Shown here: piece by piece, positions 16,009-23,407 of the stretch
Layout: each line of letters opens with the position of its first letter
Numbering within the stretch: position 1 is the stretch's first letter
DNA from: Rothia santali
GTDB lineage: Bacteria > Actinomycetota > Actinomycetes > Actinomycetales > Micrococcaceae
Direction: 5' to 3'
Assembly (NCBI RefSeq): GCF_024199905.1
Contig: NZ_JANAFB010000035.1
Span: 1-32,622 of the forward strand
Length of the DNA: 32,622 bases
Notes under the pieces: generated by a model
What the model saw: the letters and a program-made list of their open reading frames with translations, nothing else
Told to the model about the DNA's origin: nothing
Databases searched by the model: none
Translations under genes and position numbers: made by a program

Positions 16009-17445
16009 ATGACCGAGAAGAAGCGCATCGCGATCAACGCCTTCGACATGACCTGCGTGGGCCACCAGAGCTTCGGCCTGTGGCGCCACCCGCGCTCGCG
16101 GGCCACGGAGTACAACACCATCGGGTACTGGACCGACCTGGCGAGGACCCTCGAGAAGGGGCTCTTCGACGGGCTGTTCCTGGCCGACGTCGTTGGGATC
16201 TACGACATCTACCGCAACTCCGCGGCCCCCGCCCTGCAGGACGGCGCGCAGGTCCCGGTCAACGACCCGTTCATGCAGATCTCGGCGATGGCGGCGGTGA
16301 CCGAGCACCTGGGCTTCGGGATCACGAGCGCGGTGACCTACGAGCAGCCGTACACGCTCGCCCGGAAGTACGCGACGCTGGACCACCTGACCCGCGGGCG
16401 CGTGGGCTTCAACGTGGTGACCTCCTATCTGCCCTCGGCGGCCGAGAACCAGGGGCTGCCGCGGCAGATCGAGCACGACGAGCGGTACGAGATCGCCGAG
16501 GAGTTCCTCGACGTGACCTACAAGCTGTGGGAGGGCTCGTGGGAGGACGGCGCGGTGAGGGAGGACCGGGAGACCGGGGTCTACGCGGACCCCGCGCTGG
16601 TCCACCCGATCCAGCACCGCGGCCGGCACTTCACGGTGCCCGGGGCGGGGCTGACCGCGCCCTCGCCGCAGCGCACGCCGGTGATCTTCCAGGCCGGGGC
16701 CTCCTCGCGGGGCCAGGCCTTCGCGGGGAAGCACGCCGAGGCCGTGTTCATCGGGGCGCTGCGCCCGGACCTGACCCGCGTCATGACCGATTCGATCCGC
16801 GACCGCGCCGAGGCCGAGGGGCGCGGCCGAGAGGACGTCAAGATCTTCGCGATGCTCTCGGTGGTGGTGGCCGAGACCGAGGAGGAGGCGCAGGCCAAGT
16901 ACGCCGACTACCTCTCCTACGCCGACCTCGAGTCCTCTCAGGCCATCATCGGTGGCTGGTCGGGCGTGGACCTCTCCCGCTTCGACGAGGACGAGGTGCT
17001 CAACTACGTCAAGACCGACTCGATCCAGTCCTTCCTGACCCCCTTCACGCTCCAGGCGAGGGACAAGGAGTGGACGCGGGCCGAGATCGCCCGGCACTGC
17101 GCGGTCGGCGGGATGGGCGACGTCGTGGTCGGCTCCCCGCAGAGCGTGGCGGACCAGCTCGAGCGGTGGATCGACGAGGGCGGCCTGGACGGGATCAACC
17201 TCGCCTACCACGTCTCGCCCGGGTCCTTCGAGGACTTCGTCGAGCTCGTGGTGCCCGAGCTGCAGCGGCGCGGGCGCTACCGCACGGAGTACGAGGGCTC
17301 GACCTTCCGCGAGAACCTCTTCGGCGCGGGCCGCACGCAGGTGGCCGAGACCCACCCGGCGGCGCGCTACCGCGGGGCCTTCGCGGGCCGCCCGTCCTGC
17401 GCCGACGCCCCGGCCCGGCAGCTGGAGGACGACGTCGTGGCCTGA
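16009..17445 (+). CDS. NtaA/SnaA/DszA-family FMN-dependent monooxygenase
   Basis: 478 residues. A class II flavin monooxygenase of the luciferase-like (LLM) superfamily, which uses reduced FMN from a separate reductase to split C-S or C-N bonds. Segments match the DszA/NtaA branch: GHQSFGLWRHPRSRA near the N-terminus, LARTLEKGLFDGLFLADVVG, MAAVTEHLGFGITSAVTYEQPY, GRVGFNVVTSYLPSAAENQG, VIFQAGASSRGQAFAGKHAEAVFI, GSPQSVADQLERWIDEGGLDGI and RRGRYRTEYEGSTFRENLFG. The ATG at 16009 has GAAAGGA 8 bases upstream. The divergent SAM-riboswitch-controlled sulfonate-type transporter suggests it releases sulfite or sulfide from an imported organosulfur compound. A nitrilotriacetate- or EDTA-type substrate is possible from sequence alone. 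No flavin reductase is in the window. Confidence 0.87.
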   Translation: MTEKKRIAINAFDMTCVGHQSFGLWRHPRSRATEYNTIGYWTDLARTLEKGLFDGLFLADVVGIYDIYRNSAAPALQDGAQVPVNDPFMQISAMAAVTEHLGFGITSAVTYEQPYTLARKYATLDHLTRGRVGFNVVTSYLPSAAENQGLPRQIEHDERYEIAEEFLDVTYKLWEGSWEDGAVREDRETGVYADPALVHPIQHRGRHFTVPGAGLTAPSPQRTPVIFQAGASSRGQAFAGKHAEAVFIGALRPDLTRVMTDSIRDRAEAEGRGREDVKIFAMLSVVVAETEEEAQAKYADYLSYADLESSQAIIGGWSGVDLSRFDEDEVLNYVKTDSIQSFLTPFTLQARDKEWTRAEIARHCAVGGMGDVVVGSPQSVADQLERWIDEGGLDGINLAYHVSPGSFEDFVELVVPELQRRGRYRTEYEGSTFRENLFGAGRTQVAETHPAARYRGAFAGRPSCADAPARQLEDDVVA

Positions 17446-17540
17446 CGCCGCTGCCTGGCCCGGCCAGGTCCGGGGCCCACTCGGTCCGCCGAGCGCCCGG
17501 GCCGGGCCCGCGGCGGGCGTCCACAGGCCACCCGCACCCC

Positions 17541-17557
17541 CTTGACGGGTCTTGACG
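17541..17557 (+). promoter_or_regulatory. Direct repeat of CTTGACG before the antitoxin gene
   Basis: CTTGACG occurs at 17541 and 17551, one helical turn apart, about 35-45 bases before the antitoxin start. TTGACG could be a -35 box; repeats of this kind often mark an autoregulator site in toxin-antitoxin operons. No good -10 box is visible. Confidence 0.3.
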
Positions 17558-17588
17558 CCGGTGGGACGCTGAGGTCGAGGAGGCACTC

Positions 17589-18116
17589 ATGACCGCAGCA
17601 GACTTCCGGCGCGAGATCGACGAGCGCATCGACCGCTCCCTCGAGGAGATGGCGGACGCCGGCGAGCTCTCCGACACCACGCCGGGCCACGCCGAGCGGC
17701 TGGCCCACGCCGCCGTCCGGGCGATCCGCACGGCCAACCGCGTCACCACGCAGGTCGGCCCCCTGTACTCCCGGGACCGGGTGATGAAGGTCCTGGGCGT
17801 CGGCAGCCGGCAGGCGCTCCACGACCGGATCCGGCGCCACGCCCTGCTGCGCGTCTTCTCCGCCGAGGGGCAGGCGCTGTTCCCGGTCCTGCAGTTCCGG
17901 GACGGCGCCGTCGACCCCGGCCTGGTGCCCTACCTGAAGATCCTGCTCGGGTCCGGGGCCTCCGGATGGACCGTGCTGTACTGGCTGACCTCCCCGGCCG
18001 CGCGCTTCGGCGGGCGCACGCCGCTGCAGGTCGTCGAGGCGGGGGACCGCGAGGAGCTGGCGCAGCTGACCGCCGTGGCCCGCGACGACGCCGCCGGGTG
18101 GTCGCAGGTGGCATGA
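17589..18116 (+). CDS. MbcA/ParS/Xre-type antitoxin partner of the RES toxin
   Basis: 175 residues. The C-terminal ~50 residues (WLTSPAARFGGRTPLQVVEAGDREELAQL) match the toxin-binding domain of MbcA/ParS/Xre antitoxins, where a GGRTPLELL-like segment is the hallmark. The middle (YSRDRVMKVLGVGSRQALHDRIRR) looks like a helix-turn-helix, and the N-terminal 60 residues are a charged helical extension. Antitoxins of this family bind the RES toxin, block its active site and repress their own operon. The ATG at 17589 has GAGGAGG 5 bases upstream. The TGA overlaps the toxin start as ATGA, giving translational coupling in the usual antitoxin-first order. Confidence 0.8.
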   Translation: MTAADFRREIDERIDRSLEEMADAGELSDTTPGHAERLAHAAVRAIRTANRVTTQVGPLYSRDRVMKVLGVGSRQALHDRIRRHALLRVFSAEGQALFPVLQFRDGAVDPGLVPYLKILLGSGASGWTVLYWLTSPAARFGGRTPLQVVEAGDREELAQLTAVARDDAAGWSQVA

Positions 18117-18751
18117 CCCGCCATCGCTCCACCCTCCGCGCCCCCGGCCCTCCCGAGGACCACCGCGACTTCCCCTTCCGCGCCGATCTCCACGAGGCCC
18201 GGTGGTTCCGCGCCCACGGCGCGCGACGCGGCCCCTGGTGGTTCTCCTCCGCACCGGGCCGGTTCAACCTCCATCCGCCGCGCGGGACGCTGAACTGCGC
18301 CTCGACTCCCGAGACGGCCGCCCGGGAGGTCCTCGGGGAGCTGCTGGTGGGCAACCGCTACATCCCCGCCGACGCCGTCGACGACGCGGTGGTCTCGGCC
18401 CTGAGGCTCCCCGCCGCGCGGATCGCCGACTTCCTGAGCACCCGGGCGGCCGCGCACGGCGTCCTGCTCGGCGACGTGATGGCGCCGATGGAGGACGGGT
18501 ACGCGCTGACCCGCCGCTGGGCGGCGACGCTGGATGCCGAGGGGTTCGGCGGCATCCGGTCCCGCTCGCGCTTCGGGTCCGGGGCCGACCCGCAGTGCCT
18601 GTACCTCTTCGGGGAGGGCGGTGAGCACCCCGTGGGTGAGGCGGTCGAGGGCGGGTCCGTCGCAATGCGCCGGGTGGTCGAGGCGATGGCGCCCGACGGC
18701 GTCGAGGTCGAGCCGGTGCTCTCCGCGAAGGACCTGCACGTCATCGACTGA
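18113..18751 (+). CDS. RES-domain toxin (NAD+-degrading type)
   Basis: 212 residues. RES-domain proteins of type II systems are NAD+ phosphorylases or glycohydrolases (MbcT of Mycobacterium tuberculosis is the best known) that drain NAD+ and stop growth. The family's Arg, Glu and Ser residues are probably Arg33 in WFRAHGARRGPWWFSS, Glu72 in ETAAREVLGE, and Ser152 in RSRSRFG; GRFNLHPPRGTLNCAST is the typical glycine-rich strand. The ATG at 18113 overlaps the antitoxin stop. The frame is intact, so the toxin should be functional. A housekeeping RES protein is possible but less likely beside an Xre-type partner. Confidence 0.8.
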   Translation: MTRHRSTLRAPGPPEDHRDFPFRADLHEARWFRAHGARRGPWWFSSAPGRFNLHPPRGTLNCASTPETAAREVLGELLVGNRYIPADAVDDAVVSALRLPAARIADFLSTRAAAHGVLLGDVMAPMEDGYALTRRWAATLDAEGFGGIRSRSRFGSGADPQCLYLFGEGGEHPVGEAVEGGSVAMRRVVEAMAPDGVEVEPVLSAKDLHVID

Positions 18752-18792
18752 GCCCCACGGAGTGGCTCGAGGAGACCCATCCCACACGTTCT

Positions 18793-18838
18793 TGCAGTTG
18801 TGCAAAGAGTGCACAACTGCATAGCATATAGCTATGCA
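18793..18838. promoter_or_regulatory. Two overlapping palindromes, likely TetR operator
   Basis: First palindrome: TGCAGTTGTGCA (18793-18804) and TGCACAACTGCA (18810-18821), perfect 12-base arms with a 5-base spacer. Second: TGCATAGC (18818-18825) and GCTATGCA (18831-18838), perfect 8-base arms with spacer ATATA. They share TGCA at 18818-18821 and cover the -10 box and start codon of the TetR gene, as expected for autorepression. Confidence 0.75.
18822..18827 (+). promoter_or_regulatory. -10 hexamer of the leaderless TetR/MFS promoter
   Basis: TAGCAT is followed by 6 bases and the ATG at 18834. TTGTGC 18 bases upstream may be the -35 box. Both lie inside the palindromes. Confidence 0.55.
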
Positions 18839-19484
18839 AACTTGTGAGCCGTCGTTGCGGGAGCGCCGCCGCGTGCGCACGTGGGACGCCATCCACGGTG
18901 CCGCCTCGGAGCTGGCGCGGGAGCGCGGGATCAAGCAGACCACCGCGGAGCTGATCGCGGAGCAGGCCGGGGTATCCCCGCGCACCTTCTTCAACTACTT
19001 CTCCTCCAAGGAGGACGCCATCATCGGCCTCCGCCCGCCCCGGATGGGCGAGGAGGTCCTGGAGTCCATGCGGGAGGTGGAGAGCACCAGCCTGCTCTCC
19101 TACGCCGCGCACATCCTGATGTGGGTGCTTCGCGGTTCGATCGCCCAGGACAGCTGGACGCTCAACCGCGAGGTCTTCGACGAGCACCCCGAGCTGCGGC
19201 AGCGCATGAAGATCCACATGCTGCGCTGCGAGAACGAGCTCCAGGACTTCCTGCTCGCGATGGACTGGGGGGTCTACGAGTCCACCGGCCGGCTGGTCCG
19301 CCGGGAGGGCGAGGAGGGCGCCCCCGACCCCCGCCAGAGCGAGCGGGTCCGCGCGACCGTCCTCATGGCCGCCGCGGTCCTCCGGCACATCAAGTTCGGC
19401 GCCGACCTGTCCTCGGACGAGCTCGACTCGTCCATCGGCGCCACCGTCACGCTTTTCGCACACATCGTCAAGGAGGCTCGATGA
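18834..19484 (+). CDS. TetR-family transcriptional regulator
   Basis: 216 residues. The N-terminal TetR DNA-binding domain is clear: RRRVRTWDAIHGAASELARE, then TTAELIAEQAGVSPRTFFNYFSSKED, containing the recognition helix. The C-terminal ligand-binding half is not recognisable by family; it has several Cys, Trp and Met residues (HMLRCENELQDFLLAMDWG). It overlaps the exporter gene by ATGA, so both are translated together, and two palindromes cover its promoter. The simplest model is a local repressor that releases when a drug or metabolite binds, switching on itself and the pump. The ATG at 18834 fits a leaderless mRNA; no Shine-Dalgarno is present. Confidence 0.88.
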   Translation: MQTCEPSLRERRRVRTWDAIHGAASELARERGIKQTTAELIAEQAGVSPRTFFNYFSSKEDAIIGLRPPRMGEEVLESMREVESTSLLSYAAHILMWVLRGSIAQDSWTLNREVFDEHPELRQRMKIHMLRCENELQDFLLAMDWGVYESTGRLVRREGEEGAPDPRQSERVRATVLMAAAVLRHIKFGADLSSDELDSSIGATVTLFAHIVKEAR

Positions 19485-21271
19485 GCACCTCGTACACGCC
19501 GCGCCACTCGAGGCGCGGCGATTCCGCCGTCATGGAGCGCCCCCAGGCCTCCAGCGCGCCGGCCCAGACCTCGACCCACCACCACGGGGGCGAGGCCTCG
19601 CACACCAACATCCTGCTGCTGTTCATCGGCCTGATGATCATCATGCTCATGTCCTCGCTCAACCAGACGGTGCTCTCGCCGTCGCTGCCCACCATCGTGG
19701 GCGAGCTGAACGGCGTCGAGCACATGAGCTGGGTGATCACCGCGTTCATCCTGGTCTCGACCATCATGATGCCGGTCTACGGCAAGCTCGGCGACCTCTG
19801 GGGCCGCAAGCCCCTTCTGGTCTTCGCGATCATCGCCTTCGCCGGCGGCTCCCTCACGGGCGCCGTCGCGCAGGACATGACGACGCTGATCATCTCCCGC
19901 GGCCTGCAGGGCCTCGGCGGTGGCGGTCTCATGATCCTGTCCCAGGCGGTCATCGCCGACGTGATCCCCGCCCGCGACCGCGGCAAGTACATGGGCGCCC
20001 TGATGGGCGTCTTCGCGTTCTCCTCCGTGGCCGGCCCGCTGCTGGGCGGGTGGCTCACTGAGGGTCCCGGCTGGCGCTGGGGCTTCTGGATGAACCTGCC
20101 GCTCGCCGCGCTCGCGCTGTTCGCCGCGATCTTCCTGATCCCGCACACCAACAAGTCGGTGCGCACCGAGCGCAGCAAGATCGACGTGCTGGGCATGGCG
20201 CTGCTGGCCGCGGCCACCGCGTGCCTCGTGCTGGCCATGACCTGGGGCGGCAACCAGTACGACTGGGGCTCGCCGACCATCGTCGGGCTGCTGATCGCGA
20301 CCGTGGTCGCCGTCGCCGTGTTCATCCCGGTCGAGGCCAAGGTGGCCGAGCCGGTCATGCCGCTGACCCTGTTCAAGGACCGCAACTTCAACCTGACCAC
20401 CATCGCCAGCCTGTGCATGGGCATCGCGATGTTCGGCGCGATCGGTTACATGCCGACCTACATGCAGATGGTGCTGGGCGTCAGCGCGACGCAGGCCGGT
20501 CTCCTCATGATCCCGATGATGGGCACCATGCTCGTCACCTCGGTGACCGTGGGCGCCGTGGTGTCCAAGCTCGGGCGCTACAAGGCCTTCACCGTGATCG
20601 GCTCGCTGTTCATCGCCGCCGGCCTGTTCTTCCTGTCCCGGCTCGAGGTGCAGACCCCCACGTGGGAGATCTGCGTGTGCCTCGCGCTGATCGGCCTCGG
20701 CCTGGGCATGTCGATGCAGCTGCTGACCCTGATCGTGCAGAACTCCTTCCCGATCAGCATGGTCGGCACCGCGACGGCCTCGAGCAACTTCTTCCGCCAG
20801 GTCGGCGCGACCATCGGCTCTGCGCTGGTGGGCGGCCTGTTCACGGCCCGCCTGACGACCTTCCTGGGGGAGCGGCTGCCGGTCCAGGCGATGTCCGACG
20901 GCGGGGGCGCCAATTCCCTGACGCCCGCGCTGGTCAACGCCCTGCCGGGCCCGATCCACGACATCATCGTGAACTCGTACAACGAGGCCCTCACGCCGAT
21001 CTTCCTGTGGATCATGCCGCTGGGCGTCCTGGCCGCGCTGCTGCTGATGTTCATCGTCGAGAAGGCCCTGGCGACCACGGTCGGCGAGTCCGGCACGACC
21101 TCGCAGGCCGCCGGCGACGAGTCCTCGGAGTCGATCCGGGACGAGGAGCCCGCCCGCGTGGGCGGCCGGGACGAGCGGGACCGCGCCGACGGCGAGGATC
21201 CCGAGGAGCGCTCCCCGCGCACCGGCGAGATCCCGATCCCCGAGACCGGGTCGATGATGCCGACGCGCTGA
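19481..21271 (+). CDS. DHA2-family MFS multidrug exporter (EmrB/QacA type)
   Basis: 596 residues, 14 predicted membrane helices. Drug:proton antiporter of the DHA2 family. Motifs: SSLNQTVLSPSLPTIVGEL in helix 1 (motif D1-like), GKLGDLWGRKP (motif A) and SRGLQGLGGGGLM (motif B), with the 14-helix antiporter motif C around SSVAGPLLGGWLTEG and GWRWGFWMNLP. The N-terminus (about 40 residues, with HHH) and the acidic C-terminal tail (about 70 residues) are cytoplasmic and disordered. The ATG at 19481 overlaps the TetR stop; AAGGAGG is 4 bases upstream. Substrates cannot be predicted. A strong 20-bp hairpin follows 76 bases after the stop. Confidence 0.93.
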   Translation: MSTSYTPRHSRRGDSAVMERPQASSAPAQTSTHHHGGEASHTNILLLFIGLMIIMLMSSLNQTVLSPSLPTIVGELNGVEHMSWVITAFILVSTIMMPVYGKLGDLWGRKPLLVFAIIAFAGGSLTGAVAQDMTTLIISRGLQGLGGGGLMILSQAVIADVIPARDRGKYMGALMGVFAFSSVAGPLLGGWLTEGPGWRWGFWMNLPLAALALFAAIFLIPHTNKSVRTERSKIDVLGMALLAAATACLVLAMTWGGNQYDWGSPTIVGLLIATVVAVAVFIPVEAKVAEPVMPLTLFKDRNFNLTTIASLCMGIAMFGAIGYMPTYMQMVLGVSATQAGLLMIPMMGTMLVTSVTVGAVVSKLGRYKAFTVIGSLFIAAGLFFLSRLEVQTPTWEICVCLALIGLGLGMSMQLLTLIVQNSFPISMVGTATASSNFFRQVGATIGSALVGGLFTARLTTFLGERLPVQAMSDGGGANSLTPALVNALPGPIHDIIVNSYNEALTPIFLWIMPLGVLAALLLMFIVEKALATTVGESGTTSQAAGDESSESIRDEEPARVGGRDERDRADGEDPEERSPRTGEIPIPETGSMMPTR

Positions 21272-21347
21272 CCCGCGCGGCCGGGGCCTCTGGGTTCGGG
21301 ACCTCCCGGGCCCCGTGAGTCCCGACCCCCGCGACCCCCTCGAGACG

Positions 21348-21393
21348 CGACGACGCCGGGGCCGATCTACGCGGATCGGCCCCGGCGTCGTCG
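21348..21393 (+). terminator. Perfect 20-bp hairpin after the MFS exporter
   Basis: Left arm 21348-21367 (begins CGACGACGCCGGGG) and right arm 21374-21393 (ends CCCCGGCGTCGTCG) are perfect complements around 6 bases. No T-tract follows, as is usual in high-GC genomes. Confidence 0.75.
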
Positions 21394-21471
21394 TGCTCCC
21401 GGCCTCGCATCGTCGCGTTCCCGCCCCCGGTGTCCTCGCGTTCCCGCCCGCGCGTCGTCGCGCTCCCGGCC
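21388..21471 (+). repeat. Four 17-bp degenerate repeats with a 22-23 bp period
   Basis: Copies of about TCGTCGCGTTCCCGCCC start at 21388, 21410, 21433 and 21455. The first overlaps the terminator arm and the last ends 19 bases before the next promoter. The spacing is close to two helical turns. Confidence 0.55.
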
Positions 21472-21489
21472 CGGCGGCCGCACTGGCCG

Positions 21490-21495
21490 TAGGAT
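21490..21495 (+). promoter_or_regulatory. -10 hexamer of a leaderless promoter
   Basis: TAGGAT, then GGGGCC, then the ATG at 21502. The thioesterase gene at 28625 has almost the same string. Confidence 0.55.
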
Positions 21496-21501
21496 GGGGC
21501 C

Positions 21502-21822
21502 ATGATCTTCAAGGCGGTGGGTGAGGCCCGACCCTACCCCGAGCACGGCTGCACGACCCCGCGCGACTGGGGCGTCATCGCCCCGCAGCAGGTCCGGCTC
21601 GACCACCTGATCACCACCCAGCGCATGCTGGACCTCGCCACGCTCCTGCACGACGACTCGACCTTCTACGGCGACCTCTTCCCCCACGTGGTCCGCTGGA
21701 ACGGCCAGCTCTACCTCGAGGAGGGCGTGCACCGGGCACTCCGCAGCGCCCTCCAGCGGCGGCAGGTCATGTACGCCCGCGTGCTGGACCTGGACGGCCC
21801 GGACGACGCCGACCAGGAGTGA
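21502..21822 (+). CDS. Conserved actinobacterial protein with ParB/sulfiredoxin-like motif
   Basis: 106 residues, very likely real: good codon use and a leaderless promoter. The sequence looks like a small family that recurs in actinobacteria (from memory, not searched). IAPQQVRLDHLITTQ followed by HVVRWNGQLYLEEGVHRALRSALQR resembles the ParB/sulfiredoxin fold, where a strand leads to the (D/E)GxHR nucleotide-binding turn. If so, it might bind a nucleotide or be an antitoxin-like or regulatory protein. There is no toxin partner next to it; the following gene encodes a TetR regulator with its own promoter. Function unknown. Confidence 0.8.
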   Translation: MIFKAVGEARPYPEHGCTTPRDWGVIAPQQVRLDHLITTQRMLDLATLLHDDSTFYGDLFPHVVRWNGQLYLEEGVHRALRSALQRRQVMYARVLDLDGPDDADQE

Positions 21823-21858
21823 CGCGGTCGCCTCTTCTGTTTTGGTGACACCCGGGCG

Positions 21859-21864
21859 TATGCT
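21859..21864 (+). promoter_or_regulatory. -10 hexamer of a leaderless promoter (second TetR gene)
   Basis: TATGCT, then GTCGTC, then the ATG at 21871. No Shine-Dalgarno. Confidence 0.55.
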
Positions 21865-21870
21865 GTCGTC

Positions 21871-22533
21871 ATGCCCCGTATCACCGCCTCCTCCAACGCC
21901 GCACAGCGGGAGAACACGCAGAACGCGATCCTCCGCTCCTTCGGCGACCTCCTCTACACCCGCGGACTCACCGGCCTGACCATGACCCACGTGGCCAAGA
22001 ACGCCGGCATCGGCCGCACCGCCGTCTACAACTACTTCGCCGACATGGGCGAGCTCCTCGTGGCCTACGCCCTGGACGAGACGGAGCGGTTCATCAACGA
22101 CCTCCGGACCGAGCTGGCCCGGGTCGACAACCCCGTGGACCAGCTGGCGGTCTACGTGCGCCTGCAGATCGAGGACATGTCCCGGCGGCACCTGCCCCCG
22201 GGCCCCACCATGCGCTCGGTGCTCTCCCCGGAGTCCTTCGAGAAGCTGGGGCACCACGTGGGCGAGCTGCAGGCGGTGCTGGCCCAGATCCTGCGCTCGG
22301 CGATCGAGCAGGGCTACCTGCCGGAGGCGGACATCGGGGACCTGGCCCGCCTGGTCCACGGCTCGCTCAGCTCGGCCACCGACCGCGGGCAGCTCGAGGA
22401 CGGGGAGACCCGCACGGCCCGCGTGGAGCAGATCGTGACCTTCGTGCAGCGGGGCCTGGGCGCGCGGTTCGACGACGCGGGCCGCCCCGTCCCGATCCAG
22501 GGTCGCCCCCGGCTGGAGCAGATCGCCTCGTGA
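21871..22533 (+). CDS. TetR-family transcriptional regulator
   Basis: 220 residues. DNA-binding domain: RENTQNAILRSFGDLLYTRG, then LTMTHVAKNAGIGRTAVYNYFADMGELL, with the recognition helix. The C-terminal domain is a generic TetR ligand-binding bundle (VDQLAVYVRLQIEDMSRRHLPPG and later VLAQILRSAIEQGYL). No palindrome as clear as that of the other TetR gene is visible at its promoter, and no transporter is adjacent in the same operon, so targets may lie elsewhere. It converges with the pyridoxal kinase gene; a small hairpin lies between. Confidence 0.88.
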   Translation: MPRITASSNAAQRENTQNAILRSFGDLLYTRGLTGLTMTHVAKNAGIGRTAVYNYFADMGELLVAYALDETERFINDLRTELARVDNPVDQLAVYVRLQIEDMSRRHLPPGPTMRSVLSPESFEKLGHHVGELQAVLAQILRSAIEQGYLPEADIGDLARLVHGSLSSATDRGQLEDGETRTARVEQIVTFVQRGLGARFDDAGRPVPIQGRPRLEQIAS

Positions 22534-22542
22534 GGCGGGCGG

Positions 22543-22559
22543 GCGGCGTCGTCCGCCGC
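22543..22559. terminator. Small hairpin between convergent tetR and pdxK
   Basis: GCGGCG and CGCCGC with a TCGTC loop, between the two stop codons. Confidence 0.4.
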
Positions 22560-23371
22560 TAGGCCCGGTTGATCTGGCGGAGCGTGTCGAAGGGCGCGTG
22601 GGAGGCCAGGCGCTCCCGGATGCCCTCGGTGACGAAGTCCTTGGCCGTGCGGGCGGCCTCGAGTGGTGTCGCGCCCTTCGCCAGCTCGGCGGTCACGGCA
22701 GCGGCGAGCGAGCAGCCGGCCCCGGCCACCGCCACCTCGCCGATCTTCGGGGCGCTCAGGACCTCCAGGGTCTCGCCGTCGTAGAAGACGTCGACGGCGT
22801 CGGGCCCCTCCAGGCGCACGCCGCCCTTGGCCAGCACCGCCGCGCCGGAGGCCTCGTGGATGCGCCGCGCCGCCTCCTCGAGCTGGGCGACGGTGGTGAT
22901 CTCGTCCATGCCGGAGAGCGAGAGCGACTCGAAGTGGTTGGGGGTGATGAAGTCGGCGAGGGGGAGGATCCGGGCCTTGAGCGCCTCGTCGGTGTCGAGC
23001 GCGGCGCCGGGCTCCTGGCCCTTGCAGATCAGCACCGGGTCCAGCACCAGGTTGCGGGGCTTCAGGTCGGTGAGCACGCGGGCGACCGTGTCGATGGTCG
23101 CGGGGGATCCGAGCATGCCGATCTTGACCGCGTCCAGGTCGTAGGCGGCCGTGTTGGCCTCGAGCTGGTCGGCGAGGGTCTGCTGGTCCACCGCGGTCAG
23201 GCGGTGGGCCCAGTCGTTCTTCGGGTCGAAGGAGACGATGCAGGTCAGCGAGAGGCAGCCGTAGACGCCGAGGGCCTGGAAGGTCTTCAGGTCGGCCTGG
23301 GCGCCCGCGCCTCCGGTCGCCTCGGAGCCGGCGATGGTCATCGCGACGGGGGTCGATGTCGTGGTAGTCAT
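22559..23371 (-). CDS. pdxK: Pyridoxal kinase of the two-cysteine ribokinase-like type
   Basis: 270 residues from the chosen start. Ribokinase-like fold related to ThiD: TIAGSEATGGAGAQADLKTF, LDAVKIGMLGS, LVLDPVLICKG, ITPNHFE and VAVAGAGCSLAAAV. In ThiD the last motif is GxGD with a catalytic Asp; here it is GAGC (Cys220), and a second cysteine (Cys116) sits in DPVLICKG. This pair is the signature described for bacterial CC-type pyridoxal kinases (for example in Staphylococcus aureus), where the lid cysteine forms a hemithioacetal with pyridoxal. I therefore prefer pyridoxal salvage to thiamine synthesis. The ATG at 23371 is chosen because the upstream in-frame ATG (23380) lies inside the -10 box CATAAT. 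Confidence 0.85.
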   Translation of the reverse strand: MTTTTSTPVAMTIAGSEATGGAGAQADLKTFQALGVYGCLSLTCIVSFDPKNDWAHRLTAVDQQTLADQLEANTAAYDLDAVKIGMLGSPATIDTVARVLTDLKPRNLVLDPVLICKGQEPGAALDTDEALKARILPLADFITPNHFESLSLSGMDEITTVAQLEEAARRIHEASGAAVLAKGGVRLEGPDAVDVFYDGETLEVLSAPKIGEVAVAGAGCSLAAAVTAELAKGATPLEAARTAKDFVTEGIRERLASHAPFDTLRQINRA

Positions 23372-23378
23372 ACCCCCC

Positions 23379-23407
23379 ATTATGGTCTCAGGCGGTACAC
23401 TTTTCAG
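23379..23407 (-). promoter_or_regulatory. Promoter of pdxK
   Basis: On the minus strand, CTGAAA (23407-23402), a 17-base spacer and CATAAT (23384-23379), then 7 bases to the ATG at 23371. One of the best sigma-70-like promoters in the window; the mRNA would be leaderless. Confidence 0.7.
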
